Positions 30,001 through 42,000 of a stretch of DNA of 64,000 bases are shown here, piece by piece. The position numbers and the translations under genes are program-made. The notes under the pieces are model-generated. The model was not told the origin of the DNA and did no database searches. It saw only the letters and a list, made by a program, of their open reading frames with translations. Each line of letters starts with the position of its first letter. The stretch's first letter is position 1. The stretch comes from Agelaius tricolor (lineage: Eukaryota > Chordata > Aves > Passeriformes > Icteridae), in contig JALJCS010000035.1 in the NCBI GenBank assembly GCA_023055355.1, forward strand, positions 2,170,001 to 2,234,000. The letters run 5' to 3'.

Positions 30001-33000
30001 TGCACGGTGATTTTGGAATAAAGCTGGCTGCACTGAACAAAGCAGCTTTTTGCTGGGCAGGATGTGAGTCTCTGGAAATGGCTCTTTTGTGATTTTAGAA
30101 TCAGAAACACATGAGCAGGAATGGCTGTAGCCCCTGTGCTAGCACTGATTAGTGCTCTGGGTATGTGTCCCTGCTGTATGCAGTGGTGGTAGAGCTGCAG
30201 GGCTGAGCCCTCTCCTCCCTCCTGCTGCCTCCTGTAGCAGGAGCTCCAGTGCCCTGGCTGGGGTCAGAGCTGTGCCCTGGCAGCCTCTGAAGAGCCACTC
30301 AGAAGCTACAGCCTATTTCCAGCCCGGAGTCAGGCCCTGGAGTGAGCAAATCCCAACATTCACTTCTGTGGTAGGGAATTTGCTTTTGCTTTCGGTGCTG
30401 GAGCATCCAATGTTTGCCTGTGGTTAGAGGAAAGTGAGCTTGGGAACCTTTTACTCCTCCTTTCCCCACGGCAGGGAAATGTTCTGGGGAGGCTGATGTG
30501 ACCTGCACATCCCTTCCTGTGCAGGGATGGGATGTATGCTCCTCACCACCAAGAGAGAGCCTCGTAAAGTCTTCTGCTCTTTTCTTAGCTCTGAGGAGTC
30601 CCACTTCAACCACCCTGCACCTTCACCCTCTGGGGCACACCCCTCCTTGGGAAGAGTCAAAATCAACGTGAGCCATCAGTGTTTCACTTGAAGCAGCAAT
30701 GATTGTGGCTGCTGAGCTGTGCTCTGTGCCAGGGGGGTCGTGGGGCCGCTCCTTGCAGCACCTCTGGGTGGTACCTGCTTGGGGTGCACGCCTGTAACCC
30801 CACAGAAATGCAGCACTGGCACCATCACACAGCTGCCATGGGGGTTCTGCCACCAGGCTGGATTTAGGCCATGGTTTGTCATTGTCTCTCTGTTTGGGTG
30901 GCACACCAGCTTCTTATGGTTTGAGATGCAGTGCAGCTAAAATCCTTCAAAATAATTTTTCACTTTACTAATTTTATAGATTTTTTTTTTTTACTAATTT
31001 ATTTACTAATTTTAATAAATAAGGTCACAGCTTGGCTTTTGATAGCCTGTACATCTAGGATGTCTCATTCTGCTCTGTGGAAAGCAGCAATTGTCCCTCT
31101 TTATCACATAACATAAAATTACCTCAGCTGCCTTATCAGAATATTCCTAAGTACAATTGAATTACTGTTCATCACAATGTAGGACACAATTTTTTCCTCT
31201 CTTGTAAGCTTTTTCTTTTATTTATGATGTTGCCTTACTTGACAACTTCCACAGTTTCTTCTTAAGGCGAGAAATTTATTTATAACTAAATAAAATGGAT
31301 GCATTTATAAATTTATAAATTCTTCATTATTGTTCATTTTCCCCCTCTCTCTGCTTGGCTGCAGCTCCAGCAGTGGTGAGGCAACATCTTCAGCAGAAGG
31401 AGTTAAATTTACCACCCCAGAAAAGAGCAGGCCAGATCTGAAAGCTATTCCTGTAACACTAATTTTGATCTCAGCCCTGTTTCCTGTCTAAAGACTTTTC
31501 TCTTTCAGTGGAGATCATGAAATGTTACATTTACAACTTTTGTTCAGAGCATGCTGAGAAAATATCCTTCAGCTCCACAGGTTCCCTCTGCAGGAGCCCA
31601 GCCAGGGGAACAACAACCACGAGTTACAGCACAGTTTCAGTTCTCTATATTATTATAATAATATAGTACACAGAAGTGTGCTGCCATAGTGTAGCAGAGT
31701 GGGATTAATTAGGCATTAGACTCAATACATTTAAGTACGCAAGACAACTCCTAGAGGGAGGCCAAAACCAAGATAACCTCTCAGATTTCCCTCAAATAAA
31801 ACAGGTAGCATTTTTCTTCACATGGTGAGATCCTGCAGCTGTGCAAAATTCACCCAAAAACATTCCTCCTGTAATCCTACCAACTTCTTCCCCTTGATGC
31901 AGTCAGTTACAGGAACGTGCAATGAGCAGCCCAGAGGTGCTGCAGCAGGAGCAGCCCTGCACTGCTGGCCCCTCTGAAGGGCCACTGAGGGTGGGGGAGG
32001 CAGACGCTGCTTTTTGGGGGCTGCAGGTGTGCACAGGCACAGCCATCCTGCACATCCAGGCCTGCTGGGAAGCTTTGTTCCAATTCAGCAGCAGGCACAG
32101 AAGTATTTGGAGTTGTGAGAAGGATGTTTGGGCAGCTGAAGACATGGCAGCGCTCTGGGCTCCCCTTCAACCCTCTCGTGCCTCCTTAACGCCATCTGCA
32201 CCCAGCAGCAGCCCCAGGAAGGCCTCTTGAGCCTCCCCCGTGCTCTGGGGCAGCTCTCAGGGCTGGTGTTTTCCTGGGGTGTGAACTCCTGAGGCCACCG
32301 AGCACCAGGACTTGTCCAGAGTGGACACTGAGGGTGGGCAGAGGGGCCCGACCCTGCTGGCAGCCAGTGCCCGCCCTGTTTCCCTGTGGCTGCAGCAGCC
32401 TGGTCTCCAGGAATGCTGAATGTGTCCTGTGCTGCCCTGGGTGCTCTCCAGGAATGCTGAATGTGTCCTGTGCTGCCCTGGGTGCTCTCCAGGAATGCTG
32501 AATGTGTCCTGTGCTGCCCTGGGTGGGGGCTGGAGCAGCTGGAGCCCACGGGTGGGAAGGTGGCACAGATGGCACCAGAGCCTGGGCACTGACAGGGCTG
32601 CTCCAACAGGTGCTCTCCACCTCCTGACACAGGAGTCCAGCCCTGCTGTGCAGGTGATGCTGATTTCTCCAGAGGGGATTGGGGTTGGTTTATGCCTGGC
32701 AGGAGCTGCCCAGAGCTCACCAGTGTGTCACTGACATCTTTTATGAAAAATCCTTTCTCTAGGGTTTTTCTTCTTGAGAAGCTGAGAGGCCTCAGGAACA
32801 AAATGTAACCAATGGTTATCTGCTGCTGTGGAATGCAACAGGTGCATCTGGGATTGGGCTCATGGGGTTGTTTCTAATTAATGGCCAATCACAGCCCAGC
32901 TGGCTCGGACTCTCTGTCCAACACACAAGCTTTTGTTATCATCCTTTCTTTTTCTATTCTCAGCCAGCCTTCTGATGAAATCCTTTCTTCTATTCTTTTA

Positions 33001-36000
33001 GTATAGTTTTAATACAATATATATCATAAAATAATAAATCAAGCCTTCTGAAACATGGGGTCAGATCCCCATCTCTTCCCTCATCCTGGGACCCCTGTGA
33101 ACACAGTCACACCAGTGGAAAACTCCTAGGATTGGATGAGCAAGGTCTCCTCCCTGCCTGCTGGGGGCTGAGTGTGTTTGGTGTCACTGGTGTCTCCAGG
33201 AGAGGAGGATTAACCAACCTCCTGTGCCAGGTGAGCAGCTCAGGGGCAGAAACTGATGGACATGGCTGCAGTTTCTTCTTCCCTGCATGGAATCAAGCAC
33301 CACGTGCTTCCTTAGGGGCTGCTGTGTGTGCTGTGACCATCCTGCTGCCCCAGGGAGCCACCACAAGTGCCAGCACAGGTTGTCCAGGGGCATGGCAGGT
33401 TTCTCATAAGATCCAAGGATTGTTTGTGCTGTTGTGTTCCAGCATGGACAGGTGAGAAGCTTTGGGCCAGGAACTTCTTAGTCCGGCAGACAAGAACAAG
33501 TTCATCCTTATTTCAGAAAGACAGAACACTCTGATTTTTACAGCCAGCTGAGGAAGAGAAACTCCCGAGCTCAGACTCTCCCAGTGCTTTTTCAGATGTC
33601 CAGGATGAAGGAGCTGGGTTCTTTTTCTCCCTGGTGACCAGAGAGCTGTGAGCACCTGCTCAGCTGAGGCCTGCAGTGCTGGCTGGAGGCGGGAGGATGG
33701 AGCAGCTCTGCCTGTGGATGTGCTCAAACAGGCTGGATGGCAATCCCCACAAGGAACCAAACTGAGATGTAGTTTTCGTGTCTTGCCAAGCTGTTCTTCT
33801 CTTGCTAAGTCAGAGAGCAGGAGCCTGAGGGTGTTGTTATCAATCTGGAGTTTGAATTCAGCATCTGTTCTGCATCCTCCTGCTTCTTGCCCGGGCATGA
33901 GGCCAGGGTTTGGTGTCCAGGAGGTGGGACCTGCCTGCAAATGCAGGGCTGTGCTCAGCCTCCCCATTCCCTCCTCCACAAACAAGGCTGCTGCAGAAGA
34001 GCAGGAAGGTGCAAATAAGATTTTTACAGCCCAGAAAGCAGCTCTTGGGTTTGAATTAAACTTTCCCAAAAAACCAATAAGTTTGTTGGTTTTTTTTCCC
34101 CCACCTTGCATGTGCCTGAGCCCAGCACAAGCGTTCAGGCAGCTGGGTGCAGCACCACAGGTGGCACAGAGAGGTTCCCCAGCACTTCACTGGAAGTCTC
34201 AGAAGGGAAGTAGCACAAACAGGGAGATGCCCTGAGCAGGACAAGCTGCTGCCAGAAGGGACCCTGCAGGAGCTTGGGGCTCTGGGTAATATCCAAAGAG
34301 TGTTTCCATGGCTCCTGGATTAGCTGTACCAGAGGCTGTGCTGCAGTACTGGCGTTTTCATGCTCTTCACAGGGTAGCAGCTTGTGATCTGGAAATTTAT
34401 GGCCATTTATTTTTATGTTAAGTGTAGATTAAAAAATTGAATTCTACCTTTTTCAGAAAAGCATATTACTTAAAAACCCCATGGACTTAAAAATCCCATC
34501 TAAAGTAGTGGAATATAATTGGCAGACTCAACAGAACTTTCTTGTTTTTCCTAGGTTTAATCTTTTTTTTGCAGTTTCAAAATACCTCAGCTGCAAATAC
34601 TACTGTAATTCATATGCAAAAGCTTGCAGAGGTTCATGTGGAGAGGGTTTGTAGGCTAGGAATGATTTCTTTATGCCTCTTGAAGGTGATGGTGTCCAGG
34701 TAGTGCAGGGTGGCCAGACAGCACCTTTGCTGTGCTGGTATTATTAAAGGTTTCAATGTGAATGCCATCAGAAAGATTGCACCATCCCCACCCCAATCCT
34801 TAACTTTCAGCTCCAAGTGTTGATCTTTCCTAAGCAGCATTTTCTTATTAGATCATGAGATTATTTCTATTAGGTTTTATTTTCTTTTTAATGCATGATG
34901 TCATACTTTAAATAATGTTTCTATTTTCATATCAAACGTGTCCATTCCAAGCCATGTCCCAGTGGAATGGCAGCATGGTGTAATCTTTGGGAACAGCTGC
35001 TGAGGACACACATGTCTACCTTATACTCCAGTCACAGGCTCACTGCTTTGCTTCAGAAAGGCTGAATAATACCTACATCATTTCTTATAAAGAGTTATTT
35101 GGTATTTTTTAAAGAAATTCAACCTTTACTGTGGCTTTGATACCATCTCCATCTTGAACCTTCCATTCTGCAGGTTAAATTCATTTTTCTTCTGTGAGGG
35201 ATGGGAAAATAAAGCCACCCTTTTTCTTTTTGGCAGATTGGTGACATATCCAAGACAGTCCCCTTTTATTCATTATTCCTGCCCTGTGTTAAACTACTTT
35301 TTTCTCTTTCTGTTCAGGTCATTTTTTCCTAGATCTCCAGTTTTTACTCTCTTTTGGACTAGATTTTCCATGGATTCTCAGAGAAAATTAGCAAATGCTC
35401 TGAGATTATGAGCCAGTTCTTCAAAATTCTATCAATCTCAGGGTTCTGTAAGTTATTCTTTCCCTATTGCAGGCTGAAATCTTTGTAGCTGGTATTAACT
35501 TGATGATGGAGGACTTTATTAACAAATGACATTTTGTTGAATATCCTGAACATGGTCATTCATGGATAGCTCTCCTCAGCTCATGCTGAGCTTCCACTGG
35601 TTCTTTTACTTGGCCTTCCTCTTAATACACATTTATAAACTATTTCCTGTTGCTCGTTAATGTTTCTCTGCTGATTTTATCTACTTCTGCGCCTACACTT
35701 CTCTACTTGTCATAGGAATAACTGGCAGCTTTTTTTAATTTAAAAGCAGTCTAAAAGGTTCCTTCTCTTACATGCCTAGCACCAAGCACAAAGGCTTCCC
35801 AGTCCCAGTGACTTCTGATGTTTCTATATTACAATTATTCAAATTCACTGATGCAGTAACAGGTAATTATGTGCTGTAATGGACATAGGAGGAAGAGACA
35901 GATATTGAAATCCCCAATCCCATAAACAAGATTAACTTGCTAGGTGTACAGCAGTCAAACCAATAGATTTTCTTTATCTGCTTTGAGAGTGTGGTTTGAT

Positions 36001-39000
36001 GAGTCTGGGCTATGCAGCAGTGTCTGGGCCACGTTGGGAATGCATCCTCCTGGCAGGATAGTCGCAGGGATTGAGGTGCCAGGCAGTTTTAAAATGGCCA
36101 GTTTATTCATCATCTTTATCCAGTGAGTTAGGAGACTGGCTGGGAAAAGAGAGGGGGTGGAGGGGACCCAGTGACACTCATTGTGCTCTTCTGAGGATGC
36201 TCAGTTACTGCACAGAGCAAATTAAAATCCATCCATAACTGTTTCCAGGGATTTCCCCCTGGTGGCTTTTTTCAGGGCTGTTTGCTCCTATTTGCACTTT
36301 TTCCAAGCTGAATATTGAATTGATATTTCCTGGGTGTTTCTGCCTGCTCCATTTTTTTCTGTTTTCTGCATGCATCTGACCCATGTGCAGTTGATCCTGT
36401 GCCAGCAGCAGGTCTCCTGCTCAGCTGCCACTGCTGTCTCTCAGCCCTTTCCTTGAGGTTTGCCTTTTCCATCCCTCATCTCTGCAGTCCTCCCCACCAC
36501 TGGCAGTGTGCTGCCTTCAGTGTTATTCTATAACACATATGGTTACATGGACCAGGACTGAATGAATTCCACTGCACAAATGTGGTGACCTGGATATTCT
36601 TCTTCTCAGATGAATGGAGTTTCATTAAAAAGAGCCAAACCAGGCAAAGGAGATCTGAACTCCCTTCAGTGTGTGAGAGGGCCAGGAGCAGCAGCTGTGA
36701 GGACAAGAAACAGGTTTTTTTTACCTCAGAGGTAGGCCACTAATTAGAAGGTAAACGTGAACAAAGCCTTTAATTTCAGCCAGAGGTGAGAGGCATTCAG
36801 TTCATTGCCTGGTCTGGTGAAATGTCTGCTCACATTACAGCCCTGGGAAGGCTGCATGTGGGAGAAACACACAGGTGCCCTCTGCTTGTGTCCTCCTCCC
36901 AGTCAGAAAGGCCAGAGGGAGCAGAACCAGGAGTGCTGGAGAAGGGGCAGCAGCTGCTGGTGCTGCTGGATCGATGAGGCCCAGCTCAGTTCTTCCCAGG
37001 AGCACAGGGAAGAGGGGAGCAGGCAGCTCCTGCAGAGCCCTGGAGAGACACCCTCTGCTGCTCTGCCCACCTGGGCTTCTCCAGGGTGCTGCTTTACCTG
37101 GGTGTCCCACACAGGCTGGCCTTGGTCTCAGCCCAGCACACAGCTCTGATGTGGCTGCCTTGCTGTGGGACGGGACTGGGGCAGGCAGGCAGGGATAGCT
37201 GAGGTGCTGCCTGAGCAGGCCCCAGCGTGGCTGAGCCTGGTGGAGAAGGAGATTTTCCTGAGGGGCATCTCAGTCTGCATCAGGGCACAGAGGCAGCCCC
37301 ACATTGGCATCCTCGGAGAAGGGGCCCCTGGAAATGCTGCAGATGCAGGGATTGGTGTCAGGGGGCTGTCCCTGCCTGCTGAGCCTGGCAGGAGCCTGCG
37401 TCCCAGCTGAGAGGGGCACCAAGCACTCTGCCCCCAGAGTCCCTTGGCCTTCCTGTGCCACCCTGTCCTGCCAGCAGCCATGGCCACATGGCCCTGCTCT
37501 CAGAGCTGCCTGTTTGTCTGCCTGGCTGCTCGTCTGTCTGTCTGTCTGTCTGGGCAGGGTGAGCCACGGCCCCGCGCGGGGGCTCCTGCAGCCTCGTTCA
37601 GGCGTGCCAAGGGGGCAGAATGGCCTCCCTCCCGCCCTTTATTTTGTTGTTTGTTTGTTTGCTGGTTTATTAACATTTGTAGCAGCAGCAGAGATGAAAA
37701 ACTGGAGGTGGTGTGTGTGTGTGAGTGCATTGTGCTGCGGGGTTACAGGCACAACAGCCACATCCCCCACGCCTGAGAGAGATTACAAGGGAGGGCGCAG
37801 GAATGTGCATCTGGCAGCACTTTGTGTCTTGGCCATTTCACTGCTTTCTCTGCATCTGAGGTTCCCAAAGTTTTGGTCATGGAGGGCCATTTAATCCAGG
37901 GAACAGATTTCCTCTGCAGGGAAACACCATTCAAGAAGAATTGAGGGTGTTTGTAAGTGAAAGGTTGCTGCTTGAAAAGGTGGTAAGGTAGGGAACTGCC
38001 CAACCACAGCAACAGGAGGAAGCAAATTTCATTTTAAAGTAGAGGAAAGTGTAGCTATAATATGCCAAAAGATTGCTCATGGCCTGGGGCCAGGAACAGA
38101 ATCTGAGCTAACTATTGCAATTTTGTTTTAATTTCATGGGGTTTTAGATAGTAATTATAATAAAATTATCAGAAATGTGGATCAATAAACATAAGGTTCT
38201 CAGGCACGTTGTCCAACATTCTTGCTAAAAGAGAGAAGATTAGTTAAAGTCTTTTTAAAAATAGTTAAATAAATTAATGCCCTGTCCCTGGAAGTGTCCA
38301 AGGCCAGGTTGGGCAGGGCTTGGAGCAGTCTGGTCTGGTGGAAAGTGTCCCTGCTCATGGCAGTAAGGTGGCGTGGGATGAGCTTTGATGTCTCTTCCAA
38401 CCCGAAGCATTCTGTGATTCCATGATAAATACAGACTAACTAACAGGGATTATTCTTTGAGCACTCTCAGAATGTCCTTTTATTAACTTCTCATGAGAAG
38501 AATATACTAGCTGACAAGAGATCTGACAAGAGATCTGACAAGATCTCCAGAAACTTACCTGTGATGCTTTTGCTTGCTTTTCCAACTTATAGGTGGATTA
38601 CTTGCTCCAGAGTGTTTCTGTAAATACATGGTTTTGGCTGATGACTGCAGCAAGGTTTGAGGTTGCTGTGCCTTAGCTCCGCTCTGCATACTTGTGTGTG
38701 CATGTGGGAGGGAGTCTCTATTTTAAGGGAGAATCCCTTCCTTCCTGAAAGGACACTAATTATTAGTTGTTGTCAAGTGATTTTATTGTGTCTGGGAAAC
38801 TGCAGAAGCCAGCAGTAGAATGTGGCTTGTTAAACCCCCAGTGATGTGTGAGAAATGAAGCCCATGAAGGGATGCCCTGGCACAGACGGGAGAGAGGATG
38901 CTGGAATTGCATTGTTTGGGATTGCATCCAGCTGCTGGGGTTGCAGAGGATGCTGCAGGAGGATTGCAGCACAGGTACAGAGAGCACTCAGCCAGGCTGA

Positions 39001-42000
39001 GCTTCCTGCAGTGCACAGGCTGGAGGCCCCACATTAAAACATTTGGCTTTATTCCCAGATGTTCCATTCCTCCAAGCCCAGCTGCACTCACAGGCACAAG
39101 AATTCCAGAAGGCAGCCGTGCTGCCCAGCTCTTTGTTTGCCCTCAAGCCTGCTGAGGGTGACTTTTCTACCCCCCTTTTTCATGCCACAGCCCAGGGAGG
39201 GGGGTCAGACAGCCAATTTAGGTCTGTGGGGAGTTTCTTTTTTCCACTGCTTCCAGTCACCCTTGCAGGGCAGAGCACCTGGAGCAGGCAGCATGCCCCC
39301 AGCTCCCTGGCTGCCTCCCTTGCCTCCGACCATCCAGCTGGTGTGCCACACTCTGCAGCCCCTCAGGGAGGGATTTGTCCCCACAGCAGGCCATTTCAAA
39401 CTGGAGACAAGCAGTAATGCTGCAGCTGGCTTGCTCTGGGCTTGTGACTCTCTGTGCTCCTGGGGGTGACTCTGACAGTACAAGGTTTGCTCAACAATGG
39501 CCCTGTTGTCCCTGGATGCCCAGAACAACACAGCCCTTCAGAGTACTTGGCCCTGCTGCTCTGCCTCATACCAGATGCTGGTGTCAGAGACAGAGTGGCA
39601 CATCCCTCCTGAGAAGGGTGAGCCTTGTAAAAAAACTTCTCTGCTCCAGGTTTCCCTTATTACAGTCTCGGGCATCCAGTTTTGGGAAGAAAATCACTTA
39701 ATAATTGAGTGGAACAGTGCTAGAGACAGCCCTGGGGAGAGACCTTGAACAAAGGAATCCCTGGGCTTTTACAGCCTTACAATCCACGTTCCCATTGCAG
39801 TGGTTGAGTCCAGGCTCTCCTGCTGTTCTCTGGCTCCTGCAGAGTCCCTGGGTGACCAAACAGCCCCTGCTCAGCCCTGCAGGGCCCTGAGCCCTTGGTC
39901 AGGGGAAGGGTCAGTGTCCCCTTGCCAGGGGCTTTGGCGATTCCCCACTCCCAGCACAGCCTGCAGATCCCAGCTCAGCTCCCCCTGGAGCACTGCGGGT
40001 TCCAAAGGTGGCAGGAGGGCTCCTGCTGCTCCTGGGCTGCCCTGGCACAGTGATCATCCAGCCCAGGGTAATAAAGCCTCTCAGATTTGGCCTTATCATA
40101 AAGCAGAGCAGTAGGGCTCAGGAGCTCAGTCCCTGGGCAGGGACCGGGTGCCTGAAGCTCGCTCATGCCAAGGCCGCAGGGCTACCATCTAGCAAGCATG
40201 GTGATTATCAGCTCTATAGCGATTGCAAGCTCTCAGGATTTCAGCTCTGCTTGCTAGGTAGTGGTGCCCTGGGCTGGAGGCTGCAGCAGACGGAGAGAGA
40301 GGAGAAGGAGAAGGCGCAGGCTGTTCCACGGAGATGGCTTTATTTGGGGAGCTCTGTGAAGGGTCTCTGCTCTTCTTCTTTCTCCCCTAATGGGGTACAG
40401 TATGCTTCTTTTATAGGGCTGGAAAGGATCCAAGCTTGACCAATGGTAAGGGGTTAACATGACATTGCCTTATAGGGTTACAGAGATAGGTTGAGGGCGG
40501 AGGACAGGGAAACAGGAATTTTCTTTTGCTGTTTCAGCATTCCTATTGTTCATATTCTCCATGGTGCTTTTCCTAAATCTATGGGGTTTACTACACCAGG
40601 GCTCTTGAAGGGCTGGCATGTGCCTCACCCTCAGTCTTTCACCTTCTTCTGCCCATTCCTACCCTACCAAGCCATGGTGTGATAACTCCTGCTTGGGGAA
40701 GCCTTGGTGTCCAGGAGAGGCAGCTCCTGACAGCCTGTGGCAGAGCTCTGGGTCTCCATCCCACCAAGGAAATGGGGCTGTGACTCAAGTACCTCATGTC
40801 AAACTCTGTCACATCAGAGTGGGCTGAGTTTTCACAACAGCATGCAGAGCTTTTGCAGAGAAACATGGAACTGTGCTCATGGCAGCTCTGGAATCTCTTG
40901 AGAAATCAGCTTTGTCCCAGCTGGCCACATCCTGGTCTTTTGAGACATTGTGGCAGGGAGAGAGCATGGCTTCATTTTCTGATGGCAGAAGAGCAGCAGA
41001 GCAGGGCACTCAGTGTGCTGGCTGTGTCCTGGCAGATGAACCATGCCTAGACCTCCAGAGCCCACACCCACTGTGCTGGTTAGCAAATGAGATTCCAGAT
41101 GTTAACTCTCTGAACAGCAAGAAACATTGGTGCTGAAAGGAAAACAGAGGAATGGGAGAGTGCTAACTTCTGCAATTCTTTTGGGGAAGAAGGAAAAGGA
41201 CTACAGCTAATTCAGAAAACTCCATGACTCCTGCAGAGGAGCTGGCTGCTGGGAGGGTTTGCTCCATGTTTCAGGGGTCAGCTGGTCACAGATATGCTTG
41301 GGAATGGGTGAGAGGTATCAGCCCAGTCCTTCTGGCATTCTTTCATTGGACTTGTCACTTCTGGGTGGTTCGTGTGCTGACTTCCCACAGGGGTGTCCAA
41401 GGCCACGTGTTGATGCCAAGATCTGCCCCTTTTCTCTTCAGTACCTGTTTCTTACACAGGACAGTCTGTATGGACAGACAAATGTCATCACCAGCTGCCT
41501 ATTGAACTGGTTCCTTGAATTCTCTTACCCTTCACTGGCTTCATCCCTTCCCTCACCCTCGTTTTCTTCCTCTAACCACCTACCCCTCATCATCTCTTGC
41601 CTTGTGTAACACCTCTTTCCCTGCGTCCCTCTGTCCCTCAGTGGTCTAGAGGACCTTTCCTGTGACTCACTGGGCTGATTTTCACCCCAGACCAAGGCCC
41701 TGATGGCTCTCACCACAGAAGTGACTGCACAGAGTGCTGTGTTTGTGAGATTAGATTATCTCAGCTCCCATCATTGTCCCTCTGTGTTCTGTTCCTGTTC
41801 CTCTCTGCTCTGTTGTGTGTGGAGCTGGGCCCTCCACAGAATCACAGATCCCCTAAGGATGAAAAAGTCCTTTGAGATCATCAAGTCCCCCATTAACCCA
41901 GCACTGAACCATGTCCCTGAACACCACACCTCCTCATTGTCTGAGCACTTCCAGGGACAGTGGTTCTACAACTTGCCTTGACAACCTCTCCTAATGCCTC

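Noticed and set aside
32085..32801. 238-codon minus-strand frame
   Set aside because: It crosses the 41-bp repeat and the start of an LTR; repeated Pro/Ser/His words come from the repeat.
33404..34111. 235-codon minus-strand frame
   Set aside because: No recognisable domain, no splice or promoter signals, inside a long intron.
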